A stretch of DNA of 64,000 bases from Maritalea sp049801075 (GCF_049801075.1 NZ_JBNAGG010000001.1:1240001-1304000); one strand, 5' to 3'. Counted from the first letter of the stretch, positions 8,078 through 17,373 are shown. The notes: a model not told the origin generated them from the sequence alone. Numbers and translations are program-made.

Positions 8078-8512
8078 CTATTCTTCAAGTTCGTGGGTGG
8101 GTTTGGCTTTTGCGCGCCATGCGGCACCTAGATCAGCCAAACGGGCTTCCAAACATTCCACTTCCAGCGCGACAGATCCGCCACCAGCAAATTCAAGCGT
8201 CACCACGCCAGAAGGCGCGTCGCCTTCTGAAAAGCGGACGGTCAAAAGCTCCAGAACACCATCTTTAGCGTTAATGTCAAAACCAGAGGTTTTGGCGCTC
8301 AACACATGGTCAAAATGCATAGCAGCGCGCCGGCGCTCACCCTTTCTCGATTTTTCGCCTGCTTCCCAAGCAAAGCGGTTCATCAAAAAAGCAAAGCGTT
8401 TGTCATTTGGTGCAAAACCCATGTCACCCACTTTGATGATGGCATCTTGCGTGTAGGTCGCGATGACGTCCAAGTCTTCTTGGTCGAGTGCGAGCAATTT
8501 GAGATCAGCCAT
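8078..8512 (-). CDS. DUF2948 family protein
   Basis: A 144-residue protein starting MADLKLLALDQEDLDVIATY, as DUF2948 proteins do, with RFAFLMNRFAWE in the middle. The function is unknown, but the family sits next to hisD and murA in many Hyphomicrobiales, as here. It is soluble, with no signal peptide. GGGAA lies upstream of the ATG. Confidence 0.88.
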   Translation of the reverse strand: MADLKLLALDQEDLDVIATYTQDAIIKVGDMGFAPNDKRFAFLMNRFAWEAGEKSRKGERRRAAMHFDHVLSAKTSGFDINAKDGVLELLTVRFSEGDAPSGVVTLEFAGGGSVALEVECLEARLADLGAAWRAKAKPTHELEE

Positions 8513-8608
8513 TTTCGGTTCCCTGCATTATCAAGCCTTGGGTCATACCTAATGTGTGTGAGGTGGGTTCACAATGGGCAGGCCAAGTTTTCTTGCCTGC
8601 CCCAGAGT

Positions 8609-9901
8609 TTAGCCAGAGACACGTTCGATTTTTGCGCCGCAACGGCTAAGCTTGTCTTCAAGCCGTTCAAAGCCCCGATCTAGGTGATAAATGCGGTTGA
8701 CGATGGTTTCGCCTTCCGCTGCCAAACCGGCGATCACTAATGAAACAGATGCACGCAGATCCGTCGCCATCACTTGTGCGCCTTTTAGATGCTCCACGCC
8801 AGTGACTTCAGCCGCTTGGCCTTCCACATCAATATGAGCGCCCAGCCGCGCCAATTCGCTTACATGCATGAAGCGATTTTCAAAAATGGTTTCGCGAATT
8901 GTAGATGTGCCGTCGGCGCGGCTCATCAGTGCCATATATTGCGCCTGCAAATCGGTGGGGAAGCCAGGATATTCAGAAACATCCACATCGATCGGCTTTA
9001 CCGCATTGCCGTTTTTCACAATGCGAATACCGTCATCTTCTTCAATGACCTCTGCCCCTGTTTCTTTCAGCACATCAAGCGCCGCTTGCAGATGGGCTGC
9101 ATTTGCGCCTTTCAGCAACACATTGCCGCCCGTCATCGCCACGGCCATGGCATAAGTGCCCGTTTCAATCCGATCAGGGATCACATCAACTTCAGCGCCG
9201 TGCAATGCTTCAACACCTTGAATGGTGAGCGTACGTGTACCTACGCCTTCGATTTTTGCGCCCATTTCGACCAAACATTCCGCGAGATTGGTCACCTCAG
9301 GTTCCATCGCTGCATTTTCAATCACGGACGTGCCTTCGGCCAATGTGGCAGCCATCATGATCACATGGGTTGCACCAACTGAAATGCGCGGCAGCACCAC
9401 TTTGCCACCTTTAAGGCGTCCACCGGGGGCTTTTGCATTCACATATCCGCCATCAATTTCGATCTCGGCGCCAAGTTGCTGCAGGCCATCGATATAGAAA
9501 TCGACTGGCCGTGTGCCAATGGCGCAGCCACCAGGCATCGAGACGCGTGCTTCGCCCATTCGTGCCAAAAGCGGGCCAATCACCCAAAAGCTGGCGCGCA
9601 TGGTGGAGACCAATTCATAAGGCGCACAGGTATCCACGATGTCGTGGGCTGTGAACGTAATGCGCTGGCCTTGCATATCATCATCACCACGACGACGGCC
9701 TTGCACAGAAATATCCACACCGTGATTTTCCAAAATGCGCTCAAGCTGTTTTACGTCAGCGAGGCGAGGAACATTGTTGAGAACTAAGGGATCTTTGGTC
9801 AACAAAGATGCAATCATGAGGGGCAGCGCGGCGTTTTTAGCGCCGGAAATTGGCAATTCACCGTTAAGCTCATTGCCACCTACCAATCGAATGCGATCCA
9901 T
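8609..9901 (-). CDS. murA: UDP-N-acetylglucosamine 1-carboxyvinyltransferase
   Basis: MurA transfers enolpyruvate from PEP to UDP-GlcNAc, the first committed step of peptidoglycan synthesis, in the cytoplasm. The 430-residue protein has GAKNAALP with Lys22 and the active-site Cys126 in GGCAIGTRP; Cys here gives the fosfomycin-sensitive type. I chose ATG 9901 (AAGGA about seven bases upstream) over the longer frame from 9988, which adds 29 residues absent from the family. It leads the murA-DUF2948-hisD run. Confidence 0.97.
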   Translation of the reverse strand: MDRIRLVGGNELNGELPISGAKNAALPLMIASLLTKDPLVLNNVPRLADVKQLERILENHGVDISVQGRRRGDDDMQGQRITFTAHDIVDTCAPYELVSTMRASFWVIGPLLARMGEARVSMPGGCAIGTRPVDFYIDGLQQLGAEIEIDGGYVNAKAPGGRLKGGKVVLPRISVGATHVIMMAATLAEGTSVIENAAMEPEVTNLAECLVEMGAKIEGVGTRTLTIQGVEALHGAEVDVIPDRIETGTYAMAVAMTGGNVLLKGANAAHLQAALDVLKETGAEVIEEDDGIRIVKNGNAVKPIDVDVSEYPGFPTDLQAQYMALMSRADGTSTIRETIFENRFMHVSELARLGAHIDVEGQAAEVTGVEHLKGAQVMATDLRASVSLVIAGLAAEGETIVNRIYHLDRGFERLEDKLSRCGAKIERVSG

Positions 9902-10008
9902 ATTTTTTCCTTTTAGCGTGATCCGACAGGGGATCTGAGATAATTCGTGGCTCACCTTATGAACAAAAATGCGGCCAAAAGGTAGCATTTAAGCGCGCAA
10001 ATGAGCAC

Positions 10009-10194
10009 TTATTCCTTATTTTGTTTCATTTTTTCAAATGCGCTGGGTTTTCCCTTTGGGCGTTCAGCCAGCCCAGTGGGCGCTTCAACCCGTGCTTTTG
10101 ATTGACTTTTCCTACGGCGCAAATTCGCCCGCAGCTGCGCGGCAAGTCGTTCTTTTTTCAACTCATCTTTTGATTTTTGGGGCTGAGATGTCAT
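10009..10194 (-). CDS. Small basic conserved protein upstream of murA
   Basis: A 61-residue, very Lys/Arg-rich protein containing KKERLAAQLRANLRRRKSQ. I recall similar short basic proteins next to murA in Hyphomicrobiales, without a known role; nucleic-acid binding is possible from charge alone. The start is uncertain. ATG 10194 and GTG 10206 are both in frame and neither has a clear ribosome-binding site. Confidence 0.6.
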   Translation of the reverse strand: MTSQPQKSKDELKKERLAAQLRANLRRRKSQSKARVEAPTGLAERPKGKPSAFEKMKQNKE

Positions 10195-10375
10195 CACTTC
10201 AATCACGTTCTATTGGGGTGAAAATCCTACACCGACATGTTTGCTCTGTTTCTTGCATGTTTTTTACATGCTCGTCCAGTTTTCCCCTTGCGTTGTACAA
10301 ATCATTGTGGCAGTAACCACGGCGCTTGATGCGAAACATTCGTGTCGCCTATGATCAGTCTTAGATCACGCAATT

Positions 10376-10450
10376 GCTGCCGTAGCTCAGGGGTAGAGCA
10401 CTCCCTTGGTAAGGGAGAGGCCGAGAGTTCAATTCTCTCCGGCAGCACCA
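10376..10450 (+). tRNA. tRNA-Thr (anticodon GGT)
   Basis: A complete 75-base cloverleaf with acceptor stem GCTGCCG/CGGCAGC, D-arm TAGCTCAGGGGTAGAGCA, anticodon stem CTCCC/GGGAG with loop TTGGTAA (GGT, Thr), T-arm GAGTTCAATTCTC and an encoded CCA. Confidence 0.97.
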
Positions 10451-10535
10451 TTTTTCCTCAAATATTTTATCTCGTTGCACCGCTGAACTGCCCAGCGCGA
10501 TACACTTAATTATCGCATTAATTGATTAAAATGTG

Positions 10536-10616
10536 ATGGGGAAATCCCCATTGATTTGATGCACTTAAGATGCAACCACTTCCCCATTGCTTGGTGATTC
10601 TCACCATAAGATGGGG
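10536..10616 (+). promoter_or_regulatory. Leader with competing CCCCAT/ATGGGG pairings
   Basis: The leader of the secreted-protein gene holds ATGGGG-AAAT-CCCCAT (10536-10551), a second CCCCAT (10582-10587) and a second ATGGGG (10611-10616). The last one serves as the Shine-Dalgarno region, seven bases before the ATG at 10624. Either CCCCAT could pair with it and hide the ribosome-binding site. This is inference from complementarity only. Confidence 0.35.
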
Positions 10617-10623
10617 TAAAAAA

Positions 10624-10923
10624 ATGAAACGATTTTTTATTGCTGCCACTTTGACAGCATTATTGGGCACATCGTCCGCACTAGCGGAGGTTTGCCATGA
10701 ACCGGAATATCCTTGGCCAAATGATGGCGTATGTGTTTTTGATGTATTTTGTTTCCTAGGCCGTTCTGGCGATATGGACATTAAAGATGGTGTAAAGATG
10801 CAACAATGTCATCTTGATCGATCTAAAAAATCGGACTACGCGCCGCCGCCTCATACCGAACCTGAAGAGCCTGAAGATCCGCAGGGTCCAGATGGCCCAG
10901 AAGCACCTGGCAGCGGATTTTAG
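10624..10923 (+). CDS. Small secreted Cys-containing protein, paralogue 1
   Basis: A 99-residue protein with a clear signal peptide (MKRFFIAATLTALLGTSSALA, cleavage near residue 21), then a Cys-containing core with CHEPEYPWPNDGVC, D-V-F-C, SGDMDIKDGVKM and a final Cys. The tail is acidic and Pro-rich. The core is shared with the neighbour at 11189-11491: the pattern CHEPxYPWPNDGxC, then C, RSGDMDIxDGVKMQxC. Four Cys in the core suggest two disulfides in the periplasm. I do not recognise the family. Start 10624 fits the signal peptide; the upstream in-frame extension from 10570 does not. Confidence 0.7.
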   Translation: MKRFFIAATLTALLGTSSALAEVCHEPEYPWPNDGVCVFDVFCFLGRSGDMDIKDGVKMQQCHLDRSKKSDYAPPPHTEPEEPEDPQGPDGPEAPGSGF

Positions 10924-11153
10924 CCACTAAAACAGCTAACTACAAAACTCTGGAATGACGCGTTGACGGAAAATCTGCCAGCGCATAACTTCTTGGACTT
11001 AAATTCGCTTCCTAAGCGCATTCGTTCCCTGCGGCCAATCTATTTTAGGCACTCTAGCATAGTCTTACGAGATCTTCGTTAAGCATGAAATTTAAGAGTG
11101 ATTCGCAATTGCAATTGCGACTAATTAAAAAAAATGCAAAATTAACACCGCGG

Positions 11154-11175
11154 CAATTGGTTAACAATTGGTTAA
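11154..11175 (+). repeat. Tandem 11-bp repeat upstream of paralogue 2
   Basis: CAATTGGTTAA occurs twice in immediate succession, ending 13 bases before the ATG at 11189. It may be a transcription-factor site or part of the core promoter/leader. The wider gap 10924-11188 is AT-rich, with a palindromic GCAATTGCAATTGC (11105-11118), and has no gene. Confidence 0.5.
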
Positions 11176-11188
11176 GGGAGGAAATCCA

Positions 11189-11491
11189 ATGAAAAAACTA
11201 ATCCTACCTGCGGTGTTCTTCAGTGTGTTTAGCGCTACGTCTGCTTTCGCTGCTTGTCATGAACCGGTATATCCTTGGCCGAACGATGGTAGCTGTACAT
11301 GGGATATTCTGTGTATTTTCCCACGCTCAGGCGACATGGATATTCGTGATGGCGTGAAAATGCAGAACTGCATGATCGAAGAAAATGCATCTGGCGCTAC
11401 ACGTTCTGGTCCAGCAAAAAATGAAGAAGAGTGCGAGATGTCCATAAATGCACGCTTTGAATACAATCCGTGCATGGAATATCCAGAGTAA
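11189..11491 (+). CDS. Small secreted Cys-containing protein, paralogue 2
   Basis: A 100-residue protein with a Lys-Lys signal peptide (cleavage near Ala21-Ala22) and the same core as the gene at 10624-10923: CHEPVYPWPNDGSC, D-I-L-C, RSGDMDIRDGVKMQNC. It differs in the tail, which is shorter, not Pro-rich and carries two more Cys. GGGAGG lies upstream of ATG 11189. The pair looks like a tandem duplication that diverged in the tail. Function unknown; export to the periplasm or outside is inferred from the signal peptide. Confidence 0.72.
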   Translation: MKKLILPAVFFSVFSATSAFAACHEPVYPWPNDGSCTWDILCIFPRSGDMDIRDGVKMQNCMIEENASGATRSGPAKNEEECEMSINARFEYNPCMEYPE

Positions 11492-11515
11492 CCATACCTT
11501 CTATCCATCAAGCAT

Positions 11516-11560
11516 AGAGTCCGCCAGATATTTTCATTTTCTCGGCGGGCTTTTTTTATG
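11516..11560 (+). terminator. Rho-independent terminator
   Basis: GTCCGCC pairs with GGCGGGC (one G-T pair), with a further AGA/TCT pairing inside, and is followed by seven T. It ends transcription after the second secreted-protein gene. Confidence 0.8.
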
Positions 11561-11620
11561 GCCTTGCTGAACTGCAGAAATTCAGTACCCTCTTAGGACG
11601 TTGGTAGGGGATTGTTTCAG

Positions 11621-12316
11621 ATGAACGATATTCAATTGGAAGACAGCTGGAAAGAGGCGTTGGCAGGGGAGTTTGCCAGCGCTTACATGCAAGATCTCAA
11701 GGCGTTTTTGCTGGAGCGAAAATCTCAAAACGCAACGATATTTCCTGTAGGTTCAAACTACTTCAGGGCGCTTGACCTTACGCCACTGGGCGACGTGAAA
11801 GTCGTGATTTTGGGGCAAGATCCTTATCATGGTCCTGGGCAAGCACATGGTCTTAGTTTCAGTGTGCGACCCGGCGTGCGTATCCCCCCTTCCCTAATCA
11901 ACATTTATAAAGAAATAGAACGCGACCTTGGCATATCGCCGCCAAAGCATGGCTTTTTGGAGAGTTGGGCAAAGCAGGGCGTTTTACTGCTCAATAGCGT
12001 GCTTACTGTGGAACGTGGGCAAGCTGGCGCACATCAGGGCAAAGGATGGGAAAAGTTCACCGATGCAATCATTCATCGGGTGAATGAACAGGCTTCACCT
12101 AGCGTGTTTTTGCTTTGGGGTAGCTATGCGCAGAAGAAGGCCAGCTTTATCAATCGAGACCGTCATTTGGTGCTAACAGCGCCTCACCCCTCGCCCCTTT
12201 CCGCACATCGTGGATTTTTAGGGTGCGGCCATTTCTCAAAGGCGAATGCGTTCTTGCAGGAGAACGGTCGCGCGCCCATAGAATGGCAACTTCCCGAGCA
12301 AGTGGAAATCGACTAA
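11621..12316 (+). CDS. ung: Uracil-DNA glycosylase (family 1)
   Basis: A 231-residue Ung removing uracil from DNA to start base-excision repair. All signature motifs are present: GQDPYHG (water-activating Asp), LLLNSVLTV and HPSPLSAHRGF (DNA-intercalation loop with catalytic His). I chose ATG 11621, with AGGGG about ten bases upstream; a TTG three codons earlier is possible. Confidence 0.96.
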   Translation: MNDIQLEDSWKEALAGEFASAYMQDLKAFLLERKSQNATIFPVGSNYFRALDLTPLGDVKVVILGQDPYHGPGQAHGLSFSVRPGVRIPPSLINIYKEIERDLGISPPKHGFLESWAKQGVLLLNSVLTVERGQAGAHQGKGWEKFTDAIIHRVNEQASPSVFLLWGSYAQKKASFINRDRHLVLTAPHPSPLSAHRGFLGCGHFSKANAFLQENGRAPIEWQLPEQVEID

Positions 12317-12354
12317 GATAGTGGTCCAACCTTTTTTCTTTTAGCGATTCCAAC

Positions 12355-13638
12355 ATGCCCTACATCGATAGTTTTTATACAGACACGCAGATCAAGATCG
12401 CGCCATTCTCGACCCTAAAAGGCCACATACAAGCAGATGTTTGCATTGTCGGTGCGGGCCTTGCCGGACTTACCGCTGCGCGTGAGCTGAACGCTGGCGG
12501 CAAATCGGTATGCGTGCTGGAGGCAAACGAAATTGGCTGGGGTGCTTCCGGTCGCAATGGCGGCTTTGTCTCTGATGGATTTGCCGAAGGTATAGGCGCA
12601 ATTGAGCAGGAGCTAGGTCGTGAACATGCCAAATCGCTGTTTCAATTGTCGCAAGAGGGCACGCAATATGTGAAAGACCGGATGGCCGGCTTTGCGGTGC
12701 CACAAAAGCCAATGGGCCACAATTGGATGTCGGTCGTGCGCCACGATGTGGGCGACACCATGTTGCGTAAAGCCGCGCAAATGAATGAGTTTTATGGCGC
12801 AAACTATGAAGCGCGCAGCACAGAAGAAGTGCGCAGCCTTTTGCGCACAAATGTCTATCATCAGGGCCTAGAAGATTTCAACGCTGTGCATATTCACCCG
12901 CTGAATTATGCGCTTGGTCTGGCCGACGATGCCCGCAAACTCGGCGCGCATATTTTTGTGAATAGTCCTGCGATCGACCTACAAAAACTCACCAACGGAT
13001 TTGAGCTCACAACCAAGAATGGTTATCGCATTCAATGCGGCCAAGTGGTGCTTTGTGGTTCTGCATATTTGCATAATCTTTATCCACGAATTGAAGGCGC
13101 AGTGCTGCCTGTTGCCACATATGTGGTAACTACAAAGCCGATGCGCACCTTGCTTGAACGGGCCATTACATATCGCGGCGCCATTTCGGACACGCGCCGC
13201 GCGGGCGACTATTATCGCCTGGTCGATGCTAGTCAGCGCCTGCTTTGGGGTGGGCGCATCACAACGCAAAAGTCCGCACCCAAAGAGCTGGCTAAGCTGT
13301 TGGGTGAAGATATAAAGGCTATTTATCCGCAATTGGATCAAATTGAGATCGAATATGCGTGGTCCGGCCTAATGGGATATTGTGTGCATAAGATGCCCCT
13401 ATTGGGCGAGCTAGAACCGGGCATTTGGTCCGCCACCGCAACTGGCGGGCATGGTTTAAACACCACCGCCCTCATCGGCAATCTTGTAGCCGAAGCCATA
13501 ATGGGCAGTTCCGATCGCTATCGTCTGTTTTCTCCCTATAAGGCTCGCTGGAGCGGTGGTTTGGTCGGACGCATGGGCACGCAAATGGCCTACTGGGCCA
13601 TGCAGGCGCAAGATTGGTGGGAAGAACGCAGCCATTGA
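12355..13638 (+). CDS. FAD-dependent oxidoreductase (DAO family)
   Basis: A 427-residue flavoprotein of the glycine/D-amino-acid oxidase type. The N-terminal dinucleotide fold has VGAGLAGLTAAREL and a Glu at the end of the second strand, followed by GASGRNGGF, the covalent or tight FAD-contact region seen in gamma-glutamylputrescine oxidase (PuuB)-like enzymes. The C-terminus has a second FAD contact, ATGGHGLNTT. It probably oxidises an amine or amino-acid derivative; substrate unknown. It follows ung by 38 bases. Confidence 0.85.
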   Translation: MPYIDSFYTDTQIKIAPFSTLKGHIQADVCIVGAGLAGLTAARELNAGGKSVCVLEANEIGWGASGRNGGFVSDGFAEGIGAIEQELGREHAKSLFQLSQEGTQYVKDRMAGFAVPQKPMGHNWMSVVRHDVGDTMLRKAAQMNEFYGANYEARSTEEVRSLLRTNVYHQGLEDFNAVHIHPLNYALGLADDARKLGAHIFVNSPAIDLQKLTNGFELTTKNGYRIQCGQVVLCGSAYLHNLYPRIEGAVLPVATYVVTTKPMRTLLERAITYRGAISDTRRAGDYYRLVDASQRLLWGGRITTQKSAPKELAKLLGEDIKAIYPQLDQIEIEYAWSGLMGYCVHKMPLLGELEPGIWSATATGGHGLNTTALIGNLVAEAIMGSSDRYRLFSPYKARWSGGLVGRMGTQMAYWAMQAQDWWEERSH

Positions 13639-13694
13639 CTTGATTTGACCTTTAAAAACAAATTCAATGACCAAACTTTGGTAGGGAGAACAAA

Positions 13695-15098
13695 ATGCGG
13701 CGCGTAAAATCAGCCATTAAATGGGTAGTTGTGGCACTTTTGCTCGTGCTGGTCGGCGGTTTCGCCTTTCTGTTGACCGCACCACCCGATCTTTTGCGCG
13801 TTGGCACCAATTATGCTGCCAAGATTGTTTGTTCCAATGTGTTTGTGGCTGATCGTGATCCGCAATTGGTTTTGCAAAATGACGTGCAAGCACCAGGGCA
13901 TCCGCTATTAAGCTATGTTCGTGTTGATGTGGATGAAGACCAACGGCAGGTCACTGCCCGTTTGTTTGGCATTTTCGCCCCCGGCACTGCAGCCTATCGA
14001 GACGGCTTGGGCTGTGCGGCCTTGCCTTCAAATGATCGTGGACAATTGGCAGAGTTCAGCCTAACGCGACCGGAATTCGCACAATATGATGCGGATAGCA
14101 TTTGGCCGATGGGCGACAAGGTGATCCAGTCTCAAAGCGATTTGCTGCAAGATGTGATGGACAATCCGGTTTTAACCGGGCCCGACATGCGTGCTGTGGT
14201 CGTCGTACATAAAGGTCGCATTGTTGCTGAACGTTATGGCGAGGGCTTTGACGCGCGAACACCTCTTGTTGGCTGGTCGATGACCAAAACAGTGAATGCG
14301 GCATTGATTGGCGCATTGCTGACGGATGATTTCAGCCTCAACCGCACGGACCTGATGACAAATTGGCATAATGATATGCGGGCGAACATAAGCCTGAAAA
14401 TGTTGATGGGCATGGAAAGTGGTTTGGCGTGGAACGAGGACTATGGCGACGTTTCAGACGTAACCCGCATGCTTTATCTCACAGAAGATTCTGCTGCCTT
14501 TGTTGCTGAACGAGATTTACAGGACGATGTTGGCAATGCGCAGTTTGAGTATTCTTCGGGCACCAGTGTCATCTTGGCGCGTATTTGGCAAAATGAGCTG
14601 GGCGCAAACTCCTTATTTTGGCCGGATCGTGCATTGTTCGAGCCGCTCGGCATGCGAAGCGCCGTATTTGAAATGGACGCAAGTGGCACCTTTATGGGCT
14701 CTTCTTATCTCTATGCGACGGCGCATGACTGGGCGCGATTTGGCTTGATGATGGCAAAACGCGGCCAATGGTTTGGCAAGGAGATTTTACCAGAGACCTT
14801 TTTCGATTTCATGATTTCGCCAACGCCAAAATCAGTCACCCCTTGGGGCGAAAATGAATATGGCCAAGGGCAATTGTGGCTGCATGGTCCGCGTGGTCAT
14901 ACACCAGATCAGCTAAACCCTGACGATGGTTTGGGCCTACCAGACGATATGATTTGGATGCTGGGACATGATGGGCAATCCATCGCCATAAGCCCAGAGG
15001 AAGAATTAGTGGTTGTGCGCCTAGGGCTAACCCCATCCCGTCTCGGCTATAAGCCGCAACCTCTTGTCGCTTCTGTTTTGGAAATTTTACGCAACTGA
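13695..15098 (+). CDS. Serine hydrolase, class C beta-lactamase fold
   Basis: A 467-residue protein with an N-terminal membrane anchor or signal (about 10-30) and a penicillin-binding/esterase domain. The catalytic motif SMTK (SxxK) lies near residue 195, in GWSMTKTVNAALIG. The sequence resembles 6-aminohexanoate-dimer hydrolase-like esterases more than true beta-lactamases. The substrate is unknown and the domain should lie in the periplasm. AGGGAG precedes the ATG. It is separated by 56 bases from the flavoprotein gene. Confidence 0.82.
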   Translation: MRRVKSAIKWVVVALLLVLVGGFAFLLTAPPDLLRVGTNYAAKIVCSNVFVADRDPQLVLQNDVQAPGHPLLSYVRVDVDEDQRQVTARLFGIFAPGTAAYRDGLGCAALPSNDRGQLAEFSLTRPEFAQYDADSIWPMGDKVIQSQSDLLQDVMDNPVLTGPDMRAVVVVHKGRIVAERYGEGFDARTPLVGWSMTKTVNAALIGALLTDDFSLNRTDLMTNWHNDMRANISLKMLMGMESGLAWNEDYGDVSDVTRMLYLTEDSAAFVAERDLQDDVGNAQFEYSSGTSVILARIWQNELGANSLFWPDRALFEPLGMRSAVFEMDASGTFMGSSYLYATAHDWARFGLMMAKRGQWFGKEILPETFFDFMISPTPKSVTPWGENEYGQGQLWLHGPRGHTPDQLNPDDGLGLPDDMIWMLGHDGQSIAISPEEELVVVRLGLTPSRLGYKPQPLVASVLEILRN

Positions 15099-15106
15099 AA
15101 AGCAGA

Positions 15107-15757
15107 TTAATGCGTGTTGCCGGCATTGAGCTTGATATCGTCGCCCTTGTGGGCAGCTGCGGCCCAAATGGCGCGCTTTAATGCTTCCGCCATTTGCGCG
15201 AGTGGCAAATGCGGCATGTCGCTAGTGTTGTCAGTCGGCAAATTTTCTGTTGCTTGCGGCACATGAACAAATCCGGATCGAATGTGCGGATAGGCATTAG
15301 CGCACCGATGCTGCAGGCCATACATCAAATGATTGCACACAAATGTGCCCGCGCTGAAGGAAATATTGGTCGGCACCAAATACGCCATTTCCTGCACCAT
15401 CAAATTGATCGGTAAAGTTGAGAAATAGGCTGTAGGCCCGTTCTCAGAAACCGGCTCGCCTAATGGCTGTTGACCCTTATTGTCGGCAATGCGGAAATCA
15501 TCAAAATTGATGGCAACCTTCTCTGGCGTGATGCCTTCGCGCCCTGCAGCGACGCCGAGCGCGATCACCATGTCCGGTTTGTGCTGTGCGAGAAGGCCAT
15601 CCAAAGCCGTGAGCGCTTCAAATCGTGCGACAGGCAAAATGGCGCTAACAATTTCAGCGCCATCACGTGTTTCGCCATCCAGCGCCAAGGCCAATTGCTG
15701 CGCCGGATTGGAGGTCTCACCTCCAAAGGGTTCAAATCCAGTCAGCAATATTTTCAT
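15107..15757 (-). CDS. pcp: Pyroglutamyl-peptidase I
   Basis: A 216-residue cysteine peptidase (family C15) that removes N-terminal pyroglutamate. LLTGFEPFGG at the start is the family signature, and the nucleophile sits in FVCNHLMYGL. It starts eight bases after gabD, so the two probably form an operon. A cytoplasmic role in peptide salvage feeding glutamate is likely. Confidence 0.92.
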   Translation of the reverse strand: MKILLTGFEPFGGETSNPAQQLALALDGETRDGAEIVSAILPVARFEALTALDGLLAQHKPDMVIALGVAAGREGITPEKVAINFDDFRIADNKGQQPLGEPVSENGPTAYFSTLPINLMVQEMAYLVPTNISFSAGTFVCNHLMYGLQHRCANAYPHIRSGFVHVPQATENLPTDNTSDMPHLPLAQMAEALKRAIWAAAAHKGDDIKLNAGNTH

Positions 15758-15765
15758 TGTCTTGC

Positions 15766-17220
15766 CTATTCAGCCAATCCACCCATCAGCACATATTTTA
15801 ATTCAAGATAGTCGTCGAGGCCATAGTGCGAACCTTCACGGCCCAAGCCAGATTGCTTGATGCCGCCAAACGGGGCTTCCACGGCGGATGTGACGCCTTC
15901 ATTTACGCCAACAATGCCGCATTCCAGCGCCTCAGCAACGCGCCAAACACGCCCCAAATCTTTAGAGAAGAAATAGCCTGCCAAGCCAAATTCGGAGTCA
16001 TTGGCCAAGGCAATCGCATCTGCTTCGTCGTCGAATTTGATCACCGGGGCTACAGGGCCAAAAATCTCTTCGCGCAACACCCTAGCATCGCGGCTGACAT
16101 CGCGCAAAATGGTCGGATTGTAAAACAACTCGCCTTTGTCGCTTGGGTTCGCACCGATGGTTACGCTTGCGCCCTTGTCAATCGCGTCACCCACCAGCTC
16201 CTCCACTTTCGCCACGGCCGCTTTATTGATCAATGGACCAAGCGCCACATCGCTCTCAAACGCACCGCCAACTTTAAGTTCAGCCACTTTGGCACTGAAC
16301 TTCTCGACAAAAGCATCGTAAATCCCGGCTTGTACATAGAGGCGATTGGCGCAAACGCATGTTTGCCCGGAGTTGCGATATTTTGAGGTCACCGCACCAT
16401 CAACTGCGCGATCCAAATCTGCATCGTCAAATACAATGAAAGGGGCATTGCCACCCAACTCCAGCGAGAGCTTTTTGATGGTTTCAGCCCCATTTCGCAT
16501 GATCAAGCGCCCCACTTGAGTTGACCCTGTGAATGACACTTTCGCAATATCTTCATGCGTGGTCAGCACGTTGCCAACCGCCTGCGCATCGCTTGTTGGC
16601 ACAATGTTGATCACCCCGTCAGGAATGCCTGCAAGTTTTGCCATCTGTGCCAATGCGAGCGCCGATAAGGGTGTATCTTCCGCCGGTTTAATCACAATTG
16701 AGCAACCAGCTGCCAATGCTGGCGCAGCTTTTCGGGCGATCATTGCATTTGGAAAATTCCACGGGGTAATGGCGGCAACAACGCCAACGGGCTGCTTCAT
16801 CACCAACACGCGCGCGTCACCTTTTGGCGTCGGCACGATATCACCATAAGTGCGGCGGGCTTCTTCCGCGAACCATTCAATATAAGCCGCCCCATAGCGG
16901 ATTTCACCAAGCGCTTCGGCCAAAGGCTTGCCCTGCTCTGTAGACAGGAGTTCGGCCAATTCCTGCTCATGCTCAATTACAATTTCAAACCAGCGCCGCA
17001 TGATTTGACAGCGCTCTTTTGCGGTTTTAGATGCCCAAGGTTTAAAGGCGGCTTTGGCTGCAGCAATGGCATTTTCCGCATCTTGCGCAGTGCAATCGCT
17101 GACCTCAATAATGGTCTCGCCTGTTGCTGGATTGGTCACAGCAAACTGTTTACTGCCACTGCCTTCAACCCAATTGCCATTGATAAATGCTTTTTGGTTC
17201 AAAACCTGATCGAACGACAT
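15766..17220 (-). CDS. gabD: NAD(P)-dependent succinate-semialdehyde dehydrogenase
   Basis: A 484-residue aldehyde dehydrogenase of the GabD type, converting succinic semialdehyde to succinate in 4-aminobutyrate breakdown. Seen are the NAD-binding PWNFPNAMIARK, the general base in LELGGNAPFIV and the nucleophile Cys in NSGQTCVCANR. AGGGG precedes the ATG. Close relatives (glutarate-semialdehyde dehydrogenase) share these motifs, so the exact substrate is probable rather than certain. Confidence 0.9.
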   Translation of the reverse strand: MSFDQVLNQKAFINGNWVEGSGSKQFAVTNPATGETIIEVSDCTAQDAENAIAAAKAAFKPWASKTAKERCQIMRRWFEIVIEHEQELAELLSTEQGKPLAEALGEIRYGAAYIEWFAEEARRTYGDIVPTPKGDARVLVMKQPVGVVAAITPWNFPNAMIARKAAPALAAGCSIVIKPAEDTPLSALALAQMAKLAGIPDGVINIVPTSDAQAVGNVLTTHEDIAKVSFTGSTQVGRLIMRNGAETIKKLSLELGGNAPFIVFDDADLDRAVDGAVTSKYRNSGQTCVCANRLYVQAGIYDAFVEKFSAKVAELKVGGAFESDVALGPLINKAAVAKVEELVGDAIDKGASVTIGANPSDKGELFYNPTILRDVSRDARVLREEIFGPVAPVIKFDDEADAIALANDSEFGLAGYFFSKDLGRVWRVAEALECGIVGVNEGVTSAVEAPFGGIKQSGLGREGSHYGLDDYLELKYVLMGGLAE

Positions 17221-17373
17221 CCTATCCCCTGCCCTTAGTCCGCTTGACTTGCGAAAATGCTGTGATGTTGAGGGCAGGCTAGCGCGTCAATGTATCAGTG
17301 TCATTAATCAAATAGCCGTTTTATATGATCATTTTGAATATCTTAGTCACAAAAATTGATGGTTGGATCACTT

